Source: Natrinema sp. CBA1119 (lineage in GTDB: Archaea > Halobacteriota > Halobacteria > Halobacteriales > Natrialbaceae). From it: DNA of 64,000 nt. Positions 43,349 to 50,829 of the stretch are shown piece by piece. Numbering within the stretch: position 1 is the stretch's first letter; every line of letters begins with the position of its first letter. The stretch spans positions 2,170,001 to 2,234,000 of the forward strand of contig NZ_PDBS01000001.1 of assembly GCF_002572525.1 (NCBI RefSeq), read 5' to 3'. A program made the translations under genes and the position numbers. Below the pieces are notes generated by a model. It saw only the letters and a program-made list of their open reading frames with translations. It was not told where the DNA came from and did not search any database.

Positions 43349-44128
43349 ATGAACGAACGATCGGGAACGAGACGACACTGCCTGGTGGCGATGGGAGCAG
43401 TCGGTACGACCGCGCTGGCTGGGTGTCAGGAACAAACCGACGCGGACGAGACCGGGAACGGTTCGGGGACGGACGGATCGACGAGTAACGGCAACTCGGC
43501 CGGACTCAGCGACGACGGCATCGAGGACGCATCGGCCCTCATCTCGGCGACTCGAAAAACGCTCACGAAGCAGGGGTACGAACTCACCGAGGAGCTCACG
43601 TCGACCGGCATCGAGACGAACGACCGCTCGCAGCGGACGCGAAGCAGCCGCGCGGACGAGCGACTGCTATTCGTTCTCGAGACCGCGTCGGCGACGAACC
43701 GAGTGTACATCGACGGTGGGACCCGCTACGGTCAGGCGACAGAGAACGGGGAAACGACGTCGTCGACGCGAGAACTGAGCGGGTCGTTCGAGCGGACTCA
43801 CACGCCCGATCACCTCTCCAGACAGCGGAGCCTCGGCGGCGTTCTCGAGGCCGGAACTTACGTCTCCGCGGGGACGGCCACGCGAAACGGTCGCGAGCTC
43901 CGACAGTTAGCGCTCGAGTCGGTTACGATTCAGGAATCGGGCGCCGAGATTTCGACCGCGAGCGGTACGGTCCTCGCCACCGACGACGGGGTCGTCTTCG
44001 AGGCGACGCTTTCGTTCGAGGGGAGCGTCGACGGGGCGGAGATTACGCGCGAGCAGTCGATGGCCGTCACCGAACTCGGCGATATCACGGTCGAGCGACC
44101 GGCGTGGGTCGACGCAGCCAGTCAGTAA
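43349..44128 (+). CDS. Predicted lipoprotein of unknown function
   Basis: The 259-residue protein has a leader with an arginine pair (SGTRRHCLVAMGAVGTTALA) ending in a lipobox AGC (Cys about 29). A polar Asn/Gly/Ser linker extends to about 60. The remaining domain is beta-rich, with repeats of the type VYIDGGTRYGQATENGETTS and TYVSAGTATRNGREL, and resembles LppX/LolA-like lipoproteins in overall pattern. That comparison is only impressionistic. It is likely attached outside the membrane. Confidence 0.82.
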   Translation: MNERSGTRRHCLVAMGAVGTTALAGCQEQTDADETGNGSGTDGSTSNGNSAGLSDDGIEDASALISATRKTLTKQGYELTEELTSTGIETNDRSQRTRSSRADERLLFVLETASATNRVYIDGGTRYGQATENGETTSSTRELSGSFERTHTPDHLSRQRSLGGVLEAGTYVSAGTATRNGRELRQLALESVTIQESGAEISTASGTVLATDDGVVFEATLSFEGSVDGAEITREQSMAVTELGDITVERPAWVDAASQ

Positions 44129-44137
44129 GGGCTCGAG

Positions 44138-45163
44138 TTACGGATCCGACTCGTCTGTCAGCGTCGCGTAGGCCGCCCACGACGGATCGACAGTCGGATG
44201 CTCGAGTCGGTCCCCGTCCACGAGCACCTCGCCGTCGCCCGCCGTCGCTTCGACGCGGCCGATTTCGGCGACGGGAGTGTCCCGGGCCGCGAGCGCCGTG
44301 CGTACGGTATCGACACCGGTTGAATCGACCGCGAGCAGGAGCGAGCCGCAACTGGTCGCGGCCCAGGGGTCGATTGCGAGGGCATCACAGACCTCGCGGA
44401 CGCCGGGGCGCATCGGGACGGCCGCGCGGTCGACCGCGAACCGAACACCCGCGCCGTCGGCCATCTCGTTGAGTGCACCGGCGAGCCCCCCTTCGGTGAC
44501 ATCATGCATCGCCCGCACCGGTCCCGCAGCGGCCGCGGTAAGGGCGTCGCGGACCGAGAAGACTTCCTCGAGGCGGTCCTGCGCGTCCGCGATCACGTCG
44601 TCCGGGAGGGCCAGCTGATCGCCGAAGAGCGTACTCAAGAGGCCGACCGACTCGACGGCGGGACCGTTCGTCAGGAGGAGCAGGTCGCCGGGACGGGCTC
44701 CGTCGGGGCGGACGATTTCGTCGTGATCGCCGACGCCCATCGCGGTCGCAGCGCCGACCCACGGATGCGAGACATCCGCGTATCGCGCCGTGTGGCCCGT
44801 CACGACCGAGACGCCGAGATCGACGCACTCCGCGTGGATCGTCTCCCAGACCGTCGCGAACTCGTCGTCGGCCATCCCCTCCGGGAGCGTAAAACAGATC
44901 GAGAGATGCGATGGGGCGACGCCGCTGACGGCCACGTCCGCGAGCACGAGGTCGAGTGCGAACCGCGCCGCCCGCTCGAGGCCCAGCGCGGGGAGGATCG
45001 AGAGCGGATCGGTGGCGGTGACCAGCGCCCGACCGCCGATATCGAGGACGCCGAAGTCGACGCCGTGGGTCGGGCCGACGGCGACGTCGTCGCGGTCGGC
45101 ACCGAGATTCGGTGCGACGTGCCGCTCGAAGAACGCGCGATCGATTTTGCCGAGGTCGCTCAC
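44138..45163 (-). CDS. AIR synthase-related protein (PurM/ThiL/HypE fold)
   Basis: The 341-residue protein begins at GTG 45163 (VSDLGKIDRAFFERHVAPNL). The ATP-binding N-terminal half has DFGVLDIGGRALVTATDPLSILPAL and RFALDLVLADVAVSGVAP. The C-terminal half has MHDVTEGGLAGALNEMADGAG, a hallmark of AIR synthase-like proteins and HypE. Hydrogenase genes are absent, so it is one of the archaeal HypE-like proteins of unknown role. The ORF extends upstream to 45427, but that part is basic and overlaps the divergent promoter. Confidence 0.88.
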   Translation of the reverse strand: MSDLGKIDRAFFERHVAPNLGADRDDVAVGPTHGVDFGVLDIGGRALVTATDPLSILPALGLERAARFALDLVLADVAVSGVAPSHLSICFTLPEGMADDEFATVWETIHAECVDLGVSVVTGHTARYADVSHPWVGAATAMGVGDHDEIVRPDGARPGDLLLLTNGPAVESVGLLSTLFGDQLALPDDVIADAQDRLEEVFSVRDALTAAAAGPVRAMHDVTEGGLAGALNEMADGAGVRFAVDRAAVPMRPGVREVCDALAIDPWAATSCGSLLLAVDSTGVDTVRTALAARDTPVAEIGRVEATAGDGEVLVDGDRLEHPTVDPSWAAYATLTDESDP

Positions 45164-45352
45164 GGCCGGCAGGTCCCACCGAGCGATCTTAGCGGTGGTG
45201 ATCCGCGTCGACCGCGCCCCGGAACGACGGCTCGTCGACCGTCGGTCACTCCGACCGCCACTCGAGGGGCTCCCCCGATCGAACGCGCTTCGCCGCCGAT
45301 TTCGAACGGCAGCACCGTAACCACAGCCACTATCGCTCGTAGCGTCACGAAA

Positions 45353-45360
45353 CCGATATA
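45353..45360 (+). promoter_or_regulatory. TATA box of the MOT1-like transporter gene
   Basis: GATATAGG lies about 50 bp before ATG 45406 and predicts a transcript with a leader of about 20 nt. Confidence 0.4.
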
Positions 45361-45405
45361 GGTTACGGACAAGAGTGAAGGCCGTTCCCGGATTATCCGG
45401 GATAG

Positions 45406-46509
45406 ATGGCGTATTCGCTCCGGTCACGGGTCGATGTCGATCTCGAGTTCTCCGCGAGCGAATTTACGGGTGCGCTAGGTGATTCGGTTACGGTGTTGCC
45501 GCTGCTCGTGGCGCTGGGGGCGACGACGAGCGTCTCGCTTCCCCACGTCCTCGTCGGCTTCGGCGTCTTTCAGATCGTCTGGGGCGTCTACTACGGGATG
45601 CCGCTCTCGGTCGAGCCGATGAAGGCGCTGGTCGGCCTGGCGATCGTCGGGGCGCTCACGTACGCCGAACTCGCTGCCGCCGGGCTGCTCGCCGGCGGCG
45701 TCCTGCTCGCGGTCGGGCAACTCGGCCTCGTCGGGCGGCTCCAGCGGGTCGTCGGGGAACCGGTCATCCGCGGCGTCCAGTTCGCCGTGGCTCTCCTCCT
45801 GCTCGAGGCGGCCGTCGACCTCTCGATCGGGAACCCGCCGGTCGCGGCGGGCGGGCTCGCCGTCGTCGGCCTGCTCGCGCTCGGCGGCTATCGGAGGGCG
45901 AGCGTGCTGGTCGTCCTCGGCCTCGGCGGGGTCGTCGCCGTCGCGACGGCGGGCGTTCCGACACCGACGGTTCCGACCCTCGCAGTCTTTCCCGCCGGGT
46001 CGCCGTCGTTCAGCGCGGCGGCGCTCGAGGGGACCGTCGCCCAACTCGGTATGACAGTGGGGAACGCCGCGATCGCGACCGCCCTGCTCTGTGGCGACCT
46101 CTACGACCGGGATATCTCGCCGGACGCGCTCTCGAGCAGTATGGGCGTCACCTGCCTCGCGGCGATCCCGCTGGGCGGTGTGCCGATGTGTCACGGGAGC
46201 GGGGGCCTGGCCGGAAAACACGCCTTCGGCGCGCGGACCGGCGGCGCGAACGTCCTGCTCGGGCTCGGCTATCTCGCGTTCGCGCTGGTCGCCGCCGGGG
46301 CCGTCCTCGCGGCCTTCCCGATGGCCGTCCTCGGCGTGCTCCTCGTCGTCGTGGCACTCGAGCTGGCTCGAGCGGCGTTCGAGCCCGTCACCGACGGCCG
46401 GTCGCTCGCGCTCGTCGCGGGGATCGGGGCCGTCGGCCTCGTGGGCAACGTCGGCGTCGCGTTCGTCCTCGGGGCCGTCGCGTTCTGGCTGCTCTCGCGA
46501 CAGTCGTGA
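45406..46509 (+). CDS. MOT1-type molybdate/sulfate transporter
   Basis: The 367-residue protein has about 10-12 hydrophobic helices. The MOT1/SulP-like marks are FTGALGDSVTVLPLLVAL (about residue 22), YGMPLSVEPMKAL (about 66) and GGVPMCHGSGGLAGKHAFGARTGG (about 265), the last being almost diagnostic for the family. These proteins import molybdate or sulfate. No moco gene is nearby, but the MOSC protein at 32772 may use moco-related sulfur chemistry. Confidence 0.9.
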   Translation: MAYSLRSRVDVDLEFSASEFTGALGDSVTVLPLLVALGATTSVSLPHVLVGFGVFQIVWGVYYGMPLSVEPMKALVGLAIVGALTYAELAAAGLLAGGVLLAVGQLGLVGRLQRVVGEPVIRGVQFAVALLLLEAAVDLSIGNPPVAAGGLAVVGLLALGGYRRASVLVVLGLGGVVAVATAGVPTPTVPTLAVFPAGSPSFSAAALEGTVAQLGMTVGNAAIATALLCGDLYDRDISPDALSSSMGVTCLAAIPLGGVPMCHGSGGLAGKHAFGARTGGANVLLGLGYLAFALVAAGAVLAAFPMAVLGVLLVVVALELARAAFEPVTDGRSLALVAGIGAVGLVGNVGVAFVLGAVAFWLLSRQS

Positions 46510-46577
46510 GCGGTCTGTGGGCGCAGTCGAGAACACGAGCCGGATAACCTTTGATTCCGTAGCGCCAACTGCCGCCA

Positions 46578-46685
46578 ATGGCTCCAAGCTGGGCGGATCT
46601 CTTCGACCGCGGGGCGGCGTACGAATGTGATCTCGAGGATATCCGAACCGAACTCGAGACGATCCGGGAGGAGAGCGATGCCTGA
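46578..46685 (+). CDS. 35-residue acidic peptide overlapping the PIN-like gene
   Basis: ATG 46578 opens a 35-residue peptide (MAPSWADLFDRGAAYECDLE...ESDA) that ends with TGA at 46685. A weak TATA-like GGATAACC lies about 31 bp upstream. The stop overlaps the next gene, whose ATG is at 46678, by 8 nt. The SWADLFDRAxxY pattern followed by a predicted helix recalls short haloarchaeal helical proteins paired with PIN-like proteins. The arrangement is like an antitoxin followed by its toxin, but the function is not shown. Confidence 0.65.
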   Translation: MAPSWADLFDRGAAYECDLEDIRTELETIREESDA

Positions 46686-47157
46686 GCGGGACGAGCCGAA
46701 CCCCGCGCGCGTCGTCGCGGACGCCGACGTGCTCGCGGCGGATCTCCTCCTCGGCGGCGATGCGCGCGAGGCGCTGGACCACGTCCGCCGCCACTCCTGG
46801 GTCGAACTGGTCGCGAGCGATCCGCTGCTCGCACAGACCGAACGGCTCGTGTCGAAACTCGCCGATCCGACCCTCGCCGCCGATCACCGGGAGCGCCTCG
46901 AGGCCGAGCGGGTCTCTGTCGACCAGCCGGAGGGAGACCACCCCGCGTTGGCCTCGGCCTATCGGGGCGAGGCGGCGCACCTCCTCTCGTCCGACGAGCG
47001 CCTTCGATCGGCGAAAGCCGGGCTCACGCTCCAGCCGCGGGTGTCCGTCAGCGTCCGTCCGCCGGACGCGTTCGCCCGCCTCTTCGATCCCGAGAGCCTG
47101 TACGAGGCCGTCAAGAGCGGCGAGTACCCGGGCCCGGATCGGGATCCTCGAGCGTAG
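46678..47157 (+). CDS. PIN-like domain protein, possible ribonuclease/toxin
   Basis: The 159-residue protein reads like a PIN-like fold. An acidic residue follows the first strand in VVADADVLAADLLLGG (about residue 11-26). The middle ASDPLLAQTERLVSKL and GEAAHLLSSDERLRSA (about 102-117) supply further conserved acids. PIN nucleases need three or four such acids to hold Mg. The gene overlaps the upstream 35-residue gene by 8 nt, as in VapBC-type pairs. The sequence is acidic and well conserved-looking; substrate unknown. Confidence 0.7.
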   Translation: MPERDEPNPARVVADADVLAADLLLGGDAREALDHVRRHSWVELVASDPLLAQTERLVSKLADPTLAADHRERLEAERVSVDQPEGDHPALASAYRGEAAHLLSSDERLRSAKAGLTLQPRVSVSVRPPDAFARLFDPESLYEAVKSGEYPGPDRDPRA

Positions 47158-47230
47158 CCGCGGCGGTCCGGCTCGCGAAGCGACCACAGTACCGCGAGCG
47201 GGTTCGCACGGACTGATCGAACGCCGAGAG

Positions 47231-47240
47231 TCTTATCCGA
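47231..47240 (+). promoter_or_regulatory. TATA box of the IMPDH/GMPR-family gene
   Basis: TCTTATCCGA is centred about 31 bp before ATG 47266, consistent with a leaderless start. Confidence 0.5.
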
Positions 47241-47265
47241 CAGGAGCCCGCAGTATTGAGGGGTT

Positions 47266-48462
47266 ATGAACGACCTTCGCATCGGATTGAGCTACGGTGA
47301 CGTGCTCCTCGTCCCGAGGCGCTCGCCAGTCGACGGCCGCAACGACGTGGATCTCTCGACATCGTTTACGCCGAGCGTCGAACTCGAGACGCCGCTGGTC
47401 GCCGCTGCCATGGACACCGTCACGGAGGCCGAACTGGCGATCGAACTCTCGCGGGCCGGCGGAGTGGGCGTCCTCCACCGATTTCTCGAACCGGACGACC
47501 AGGCCGCACAGGTCGAGCGGGTGACGGCCGCTGACGAACGGGTAGCCGCCGCCGTCGGAATCAACGAGGACTACGTCGCTCGCAGCGACGGCCTGGTCGC
47601 GGCCGGCGTCGACGCGCTCGTGGTCGACGTCGCACACGGCCACCTCGAGCGGACGCTCGAGGCCGTCGAGCAACTCAGAGCGACGTTCCCGAACACCGAT
47701 CTCGTCGCGGGCAACGTCGCGACGCCCGCAGGCGTCGAGGACCTCGCGGCCGCCGGTGCCGACTGCGTGAAGGTCGGTATCGGTCCGGGCTCACACTGCA
47801 CTACCCGGAAGGTCGCCGGCGCGGGCGTCCCGCAACTGACCGCGGTCGACGACTGCGCGACGGCGGCAGCGGATCTGGACGTGACGATCTGTGCGGACGG
47901 CGGAATTCGCACGTCAGGCGACGCGGTGAAGGCGCTCATGGCCGGGGCCGACACCGTCATGGTCGGGAGCCTCCTCGCCGGCACCGAGGAAGCGCCCGGC
48001 GCGGTGGTCGAGGTCGACGGCACGCGGTACAAGCGCTCGCGGGGAATGGCGACCACCACCGCCGCCGAAAAGCGCGACGACAAGGAAAGCGAGGTCCGTG
48101 CGGACGAGGGCGTCGAGGCGCTGACGCCGTACAAGGGGCCGGTCGCCGACGTCGTTGCGGAGTTCCGCGCCGGCATCCAGTCGGGGCTCTCCTACTGCGG
48201 CGGCCACACGATCCCGGCGGCCCGCGAGAAGGCGGAGTTCATCCGCGTCGCCCCCAGCGCGAAAGCCCGCGAGGGGTACCACGCGGATCACGACTGGGAG
48301 GGCGTTAGCGTCGACAGTGAGGCGAACGCGCTCGAAAACGGGGAGAACGTCGTCGACAGCGAGGCGAACGACGGTGACGGCGAGGCGACCGCAGTCGACA
48401 ACGGGGCAAACGACGGCGACGAATCGCAGGTCGGGGATGCAAGCGCGGTGAACGACGATTGA
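47266..48462 (+). CDS. IMP dehydrogenase/GMP reductase family protein without CBS domains
   Basis: The 398-residue protein has the (beta/alpha)8 barrel of the family: LSYGDVLLVPRRSPV (about 8), AAAMDTVTEAELA, and the catalytic-cysteine loop KVGIGPGSHCTTRKVAGAG (about 165-183), then ICADGGIRTSGDAVKAL and GHTIPAAREKAEF. The CBS pair found in true IMPDH is missing, as in GMP reductase and in haloarchaeal GuaB-like paralogues. The last 55 residues are an acidic tail of repeated SEAN/NGAN motifs. Which reaction it performs is not decidable by eye. Confidence 0.88.
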   Translation: MNDLRIGLSYGDVLLVPRRSPVDGRNDVDLSTSFTPSVELETPLVAAAMDTVTEAELAIELSRAGGVGVLHRFLEPDDQAAQVERVTAADERVAAAVGINEDYVARSDGLVAAGVDALVVDVAHGHLERTLEAVEQLRATFPNTDLVAGNVATPAGVEDLAAAGADCVKVGIGPGSHCTTRKVAGAGVPQLTAVDDCATAAADLDVTICADGGIRTSGDAVKALMAGADTVMVGSLLAGTEEAPGAVVEVDGTRYKRSRGMATTTAAEKRDDKESEVRADEGVEALTPYKGPVADVVAEFRAGIQSGLSYCGGHTIPAAREKAEFIRVAPSAKAREGYHADHDWEGVSVDSEANALENGENVVDSEANDGDGEATAVDNGANDGDESQVGDASAVNDD

Positions 48463-48482
48463 AGGCGTCCCAGACGACGGTT

Positions 48483-49409
48483 TCACTCACTCGTTTCCTC
48501 GACCGCAGCCGCGGATTCCGACCGGGTCACGACCAGTATCGGGATGTCGACCGTTCGGAGCACGGTCGCGGTGACACTGCCCAGTAGCTGCCGCCGGAGA
48601 TTCGACCGACCGTGTGACCCCATGACGACGATATCGACGTCGTGCTCGGCGACGTACTCGCGAATTCCGGCGGCGACGCCGTCGAACGATGTCGTTCGGA
48701 CGACGTCGGTTTCGAGCTCGAGGTCGGCGTCTCGCCCCTCGATCTCGTCCGCGAGTTCGTCGACGGCTGTCATCCCTTGCGCCTCGAGCCGTTCGACGAA
48801 CGATTTCTCGAGGCCGCCGGCGTTGAACGCGCCGCCTGCTGCCTGCAGGTCGACGACGCTCAGCACGTGGACGGTCGCGCCGTACCGTCGGGCCACCGTG
48901 GCTCCGTGAGGAGCGGCCGCGGCGGCGCTCTCGCTCCCGTCGGTCGGCACGAGAACCCGAGCGTAGTCGAACGCGTCCTCGGCAGAGGGATCCCCCGCCG
49001 GAACGACCAGGACGGGTACGTCGCTCCGCTGGAGGACCCCTTCCGTGACGCCGCCGAGGAGGCGCTTCCCGAGGCCCGTGAGACCCTGCTTGCCGATGAC
49101 GATCAGGCTCGCGTCGCGGTCGGCCGCGCGTTCGGCGATGCGAACCGCGGGCGTTCCCTCCGTTAGCGTCGTCGTCACGGGCCGATCGACGGCCGACGCG
49201 AGGGCTTCGATCTCCGCGAGAATCCGCTCCCCGCGCTCTCGTAGCTGCGCCGTCTCGTCGTCCGTCCTCGCGAGCCGACGCGATCGCCGCTCGACGACGT
49301 GGACGATGTCGACGGCCGCATCGAACGTCCGGGCGAGCTCGATGCCGCGTTTCGCGGCCCGTTTTGCCTCGTCGCTGCCGTCGACGGGGAGCAGGATACG
49401 ATCGTACAT
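48483..49409 (-). CDS. Tandem universal stress protein (two UspA domains)
   Basis: The 308-residue protein has two complete USP domains (about 1-145 and 150-300). Each ends in the ATP-binding loop: VIGKQGLTGLGKRLLGGVTE (about 105-125) and VMGSHGRSNLRRQLLGSVTA (about 265-285). Both retain the G-x2-G-x9-GS/T-like pattern. Such proteins bind ATP and help under stress. It is convergent with the IMPDH-like gene, 20 bp apart. Confidence 0.93.
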   Translation of the reverse strand: MYDRILLPVDGSDEAKRAAKRGIELARTFDAAVDIVHVVERRSRRLARTDDETAQLRERGERILAEIEALASAVDRPVTTTLTEGTPAVRIAERAADRDASLIVIGKQGLTGLGKRLLGGVTEGVLQRSDVPVLVVPAGDPSAEDAFDYARVLVPTDGSESAAAAAPHGATVARRYGATVHVLSVVDLQAAGGAFNAGGLEKSFVERLEAQGMTAVDELADEIEGRDADLELETDVVRTTSFDGVAAGIREYVAEHDVDIVVMGSHGRSNLRRQLLGSVTATVLRTVDIPILVVTRSESAAAVEETSE

Positions 49410-49470
49410 CGTCTCGCCGTTCGGCGTCCGTTCCCTTCAGTATACTGACGACCGAGGCGACGTTCGACGG

Positions 49471-50022
49471 TCACTCGTCGCGTCCGGCGTACCACTCCGC
49501 GAACGCCGCCAGCGCGCGGCCGCGATGCGAGATCGCGTTCTTCTCCTCGGTGCTCATCTCGGCCATCGTCTGGCCGTTGTACTCGAAGATCGGATCGTAG
49601 CCGAACCCGCCTTCGCCGCGGGGGGCGACGAGCGTGCCGGCGACCGACCCCGCGAACGTCTCGGTTCCGTTTCGGTCGACGTAGGCGAGCACGGTTCGGA
49701 ACTGCGCGCGGCGGTTCTCTTCCTCGCTCGCGAGTTGCCAGAGCCGCTCGACGCCGACGGTGTCCTCGACGTACGCCGAGTACGGCCCCGGGAACCCACC
49801 CAGCGAATCGACGAAGAGCCCCGCGTCGCCTACGAGTACCGGTTCGTCGCTCCCCAGCTCCTCGAAGGCCTCGCAGGCGCCGTGGGCCGCGATCTCCTCG
49901 AGCGAATCGCTCTGAACCTCAGTGTAGTCGTACTCGATCTGTTCGACGGGTTCGACTCCCTCGAGGTAGTCCCGCGCCTCGCGGACCTTCCCCTCGTTGC
50001 CGGTGACGAATCGAATGGCCAT
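49471..50022 (-). CDS. rdgB: XTP/dITP diphosphatase (RdgB/HAM1)
   Basis: The 183-residue enzyme removes non-canonical purine nucleoside triphosphates. Motifs are FVTGNEGKVREARDYL at the N-terminus, SDSLEEIAAHGACEAFEEL, VGDAGLFVDSLGGFPGPYSA (about 66-86), RGEGGFGYDPIF (about 138) and KNAISHRGRALAAF (about 160). ATG 50022 (MAIRFVTGNEGK) is the natural start. In archaea it often neighbours kae1-bud32, which here lies 3 kb away. Confidence 0.94.
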   Translation of the reverse strand: MAIRFVTGNEGKVREARDYLEGVEPVEQIEYDYTEVQSDSLEEIAAHGACEAFEELGSDEPVLVGDAGLFVDSLGGFPGPYSAYVEDTVGVERLWQLASEEENRRAQFRTVLAYVDRNGTETFAGSVAGTLVAPRGEGGFGYDPIFEYNGQTMAEMSTEEKNAISHRGRALAAFAEWYAGRDE

Positions 50023-50095
50023 GTGCGAGCGACGTGGTGGCGACGGCAAAGCGTCGTCGGTTGCGCCGCGCGGGACGGTCGACTCCCCCTCGAGT

Positions 50096-50746
50096 CTACA
50101 GTTCAAGTACGTCCATCACAGTCGCTTCGGCCTTCCGCAGGTGCTCGGCCGCGGTTCCGGGGGCGCAGTCCAGCGCCGCGGCGACGTCTTCGACGCTCGC
50201 GGTGCGGGGGACGTCAAAGTAGCCCAGTTCGCGACCGACCCGCAGCGCCTCGCGTTGCCGGTCGGTCAGCGCCCCGACCGCGGCGTCGGTGCCGTCGTAC
50301 TCGCCGACGCGATCGACGGTCGCCTCGATCCCCTCGGGAATTCCCGCAAGGGCGCGCCGGAGGTCCTCGGACTCGCCGACGACGGAAAAGCGGATCGTCC
50401 AGTCGGATCGGTACTCGATCGGTGGGAGAACGACGAGGCTCCCCTTCGTGAGGCTCTCGAGCAGTCGCTCGTCGACAGCTTCCGGAACGTCGCGCACGTA
50501 GACGGTGAACGAGCGGTCGCCGGTCCGGGTGAGGTCGTACTCGCCGACCTCCTCGGTCCGCTCCATCGCGGCCGCGTAGGCGTCCGGATCGCCGACGACG
50601 TAGAAGATGAAGGTGTTGTCGTCGTCGCCGACGAGGTTGCCGTGGATCATCCGATAGGAATCGAACGCGTCGCTGTCGGCGACGAACCGGTGCATCGGAT
50701 GGATCGTCTCGGCGTCGTAGCGCAGCGTGAGCCGAACGGTCTTCAC
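50096..50746 (-). CDS. HTH-10 (bacterio-opsin activator type) regulator
   Basis: The 216-residue protein begins at GTG 50746 (sequence VKTVRLTLRYDAETIHPMHR). The C-terminal HTH has GALTDRQREALRVGRELGYF (about 160) and ASVEDVAAALDCAPGTAAEHL. The N-terminal sensor of about 150 residues starts with a strand-rich MKTVRLTLRY-type segment shared by one branch of the family. It is divergent from nuoCD, 83 bp apart, and may control it. Confidence 0.88.
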   Translation of the reverse strand: MKTVRLTLRYDAETIHPMHRFVADSDAFDSYRMIHGNLVGDDDNTFIFYVVGDPDAYAAAMERTEEVGEYDLTRTGDRSFTVYVRDVPEAVDERLLESLTKGSLVVLPPIEYRSDWTIRFSVVGESEDLRRALAGIPEGIEATVDRVGEYDGTDAAVGALTDRQREALRVGRELGYFDVPRTASVEDVAAALDCAPGTAAEHLRKAEATVMDVLEL

Positions 50747-50829
50747 GGCCGGAGGGTCCGGGCTGTATATATAAATAGCCTAGCGGGTGACGCAGAAGCG
50801 ACTCGCCTCCGGTCTCCGAATGGCCGAAT

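Noticed and set aside
45475-47187. Open frame of 570 codons on the minus strand opposite the MOT1-like and PIN-like genes
   Set aside because: It is an antisense shadow with an Arg/Asp-rich, low-hydrophobic composition and no domain.
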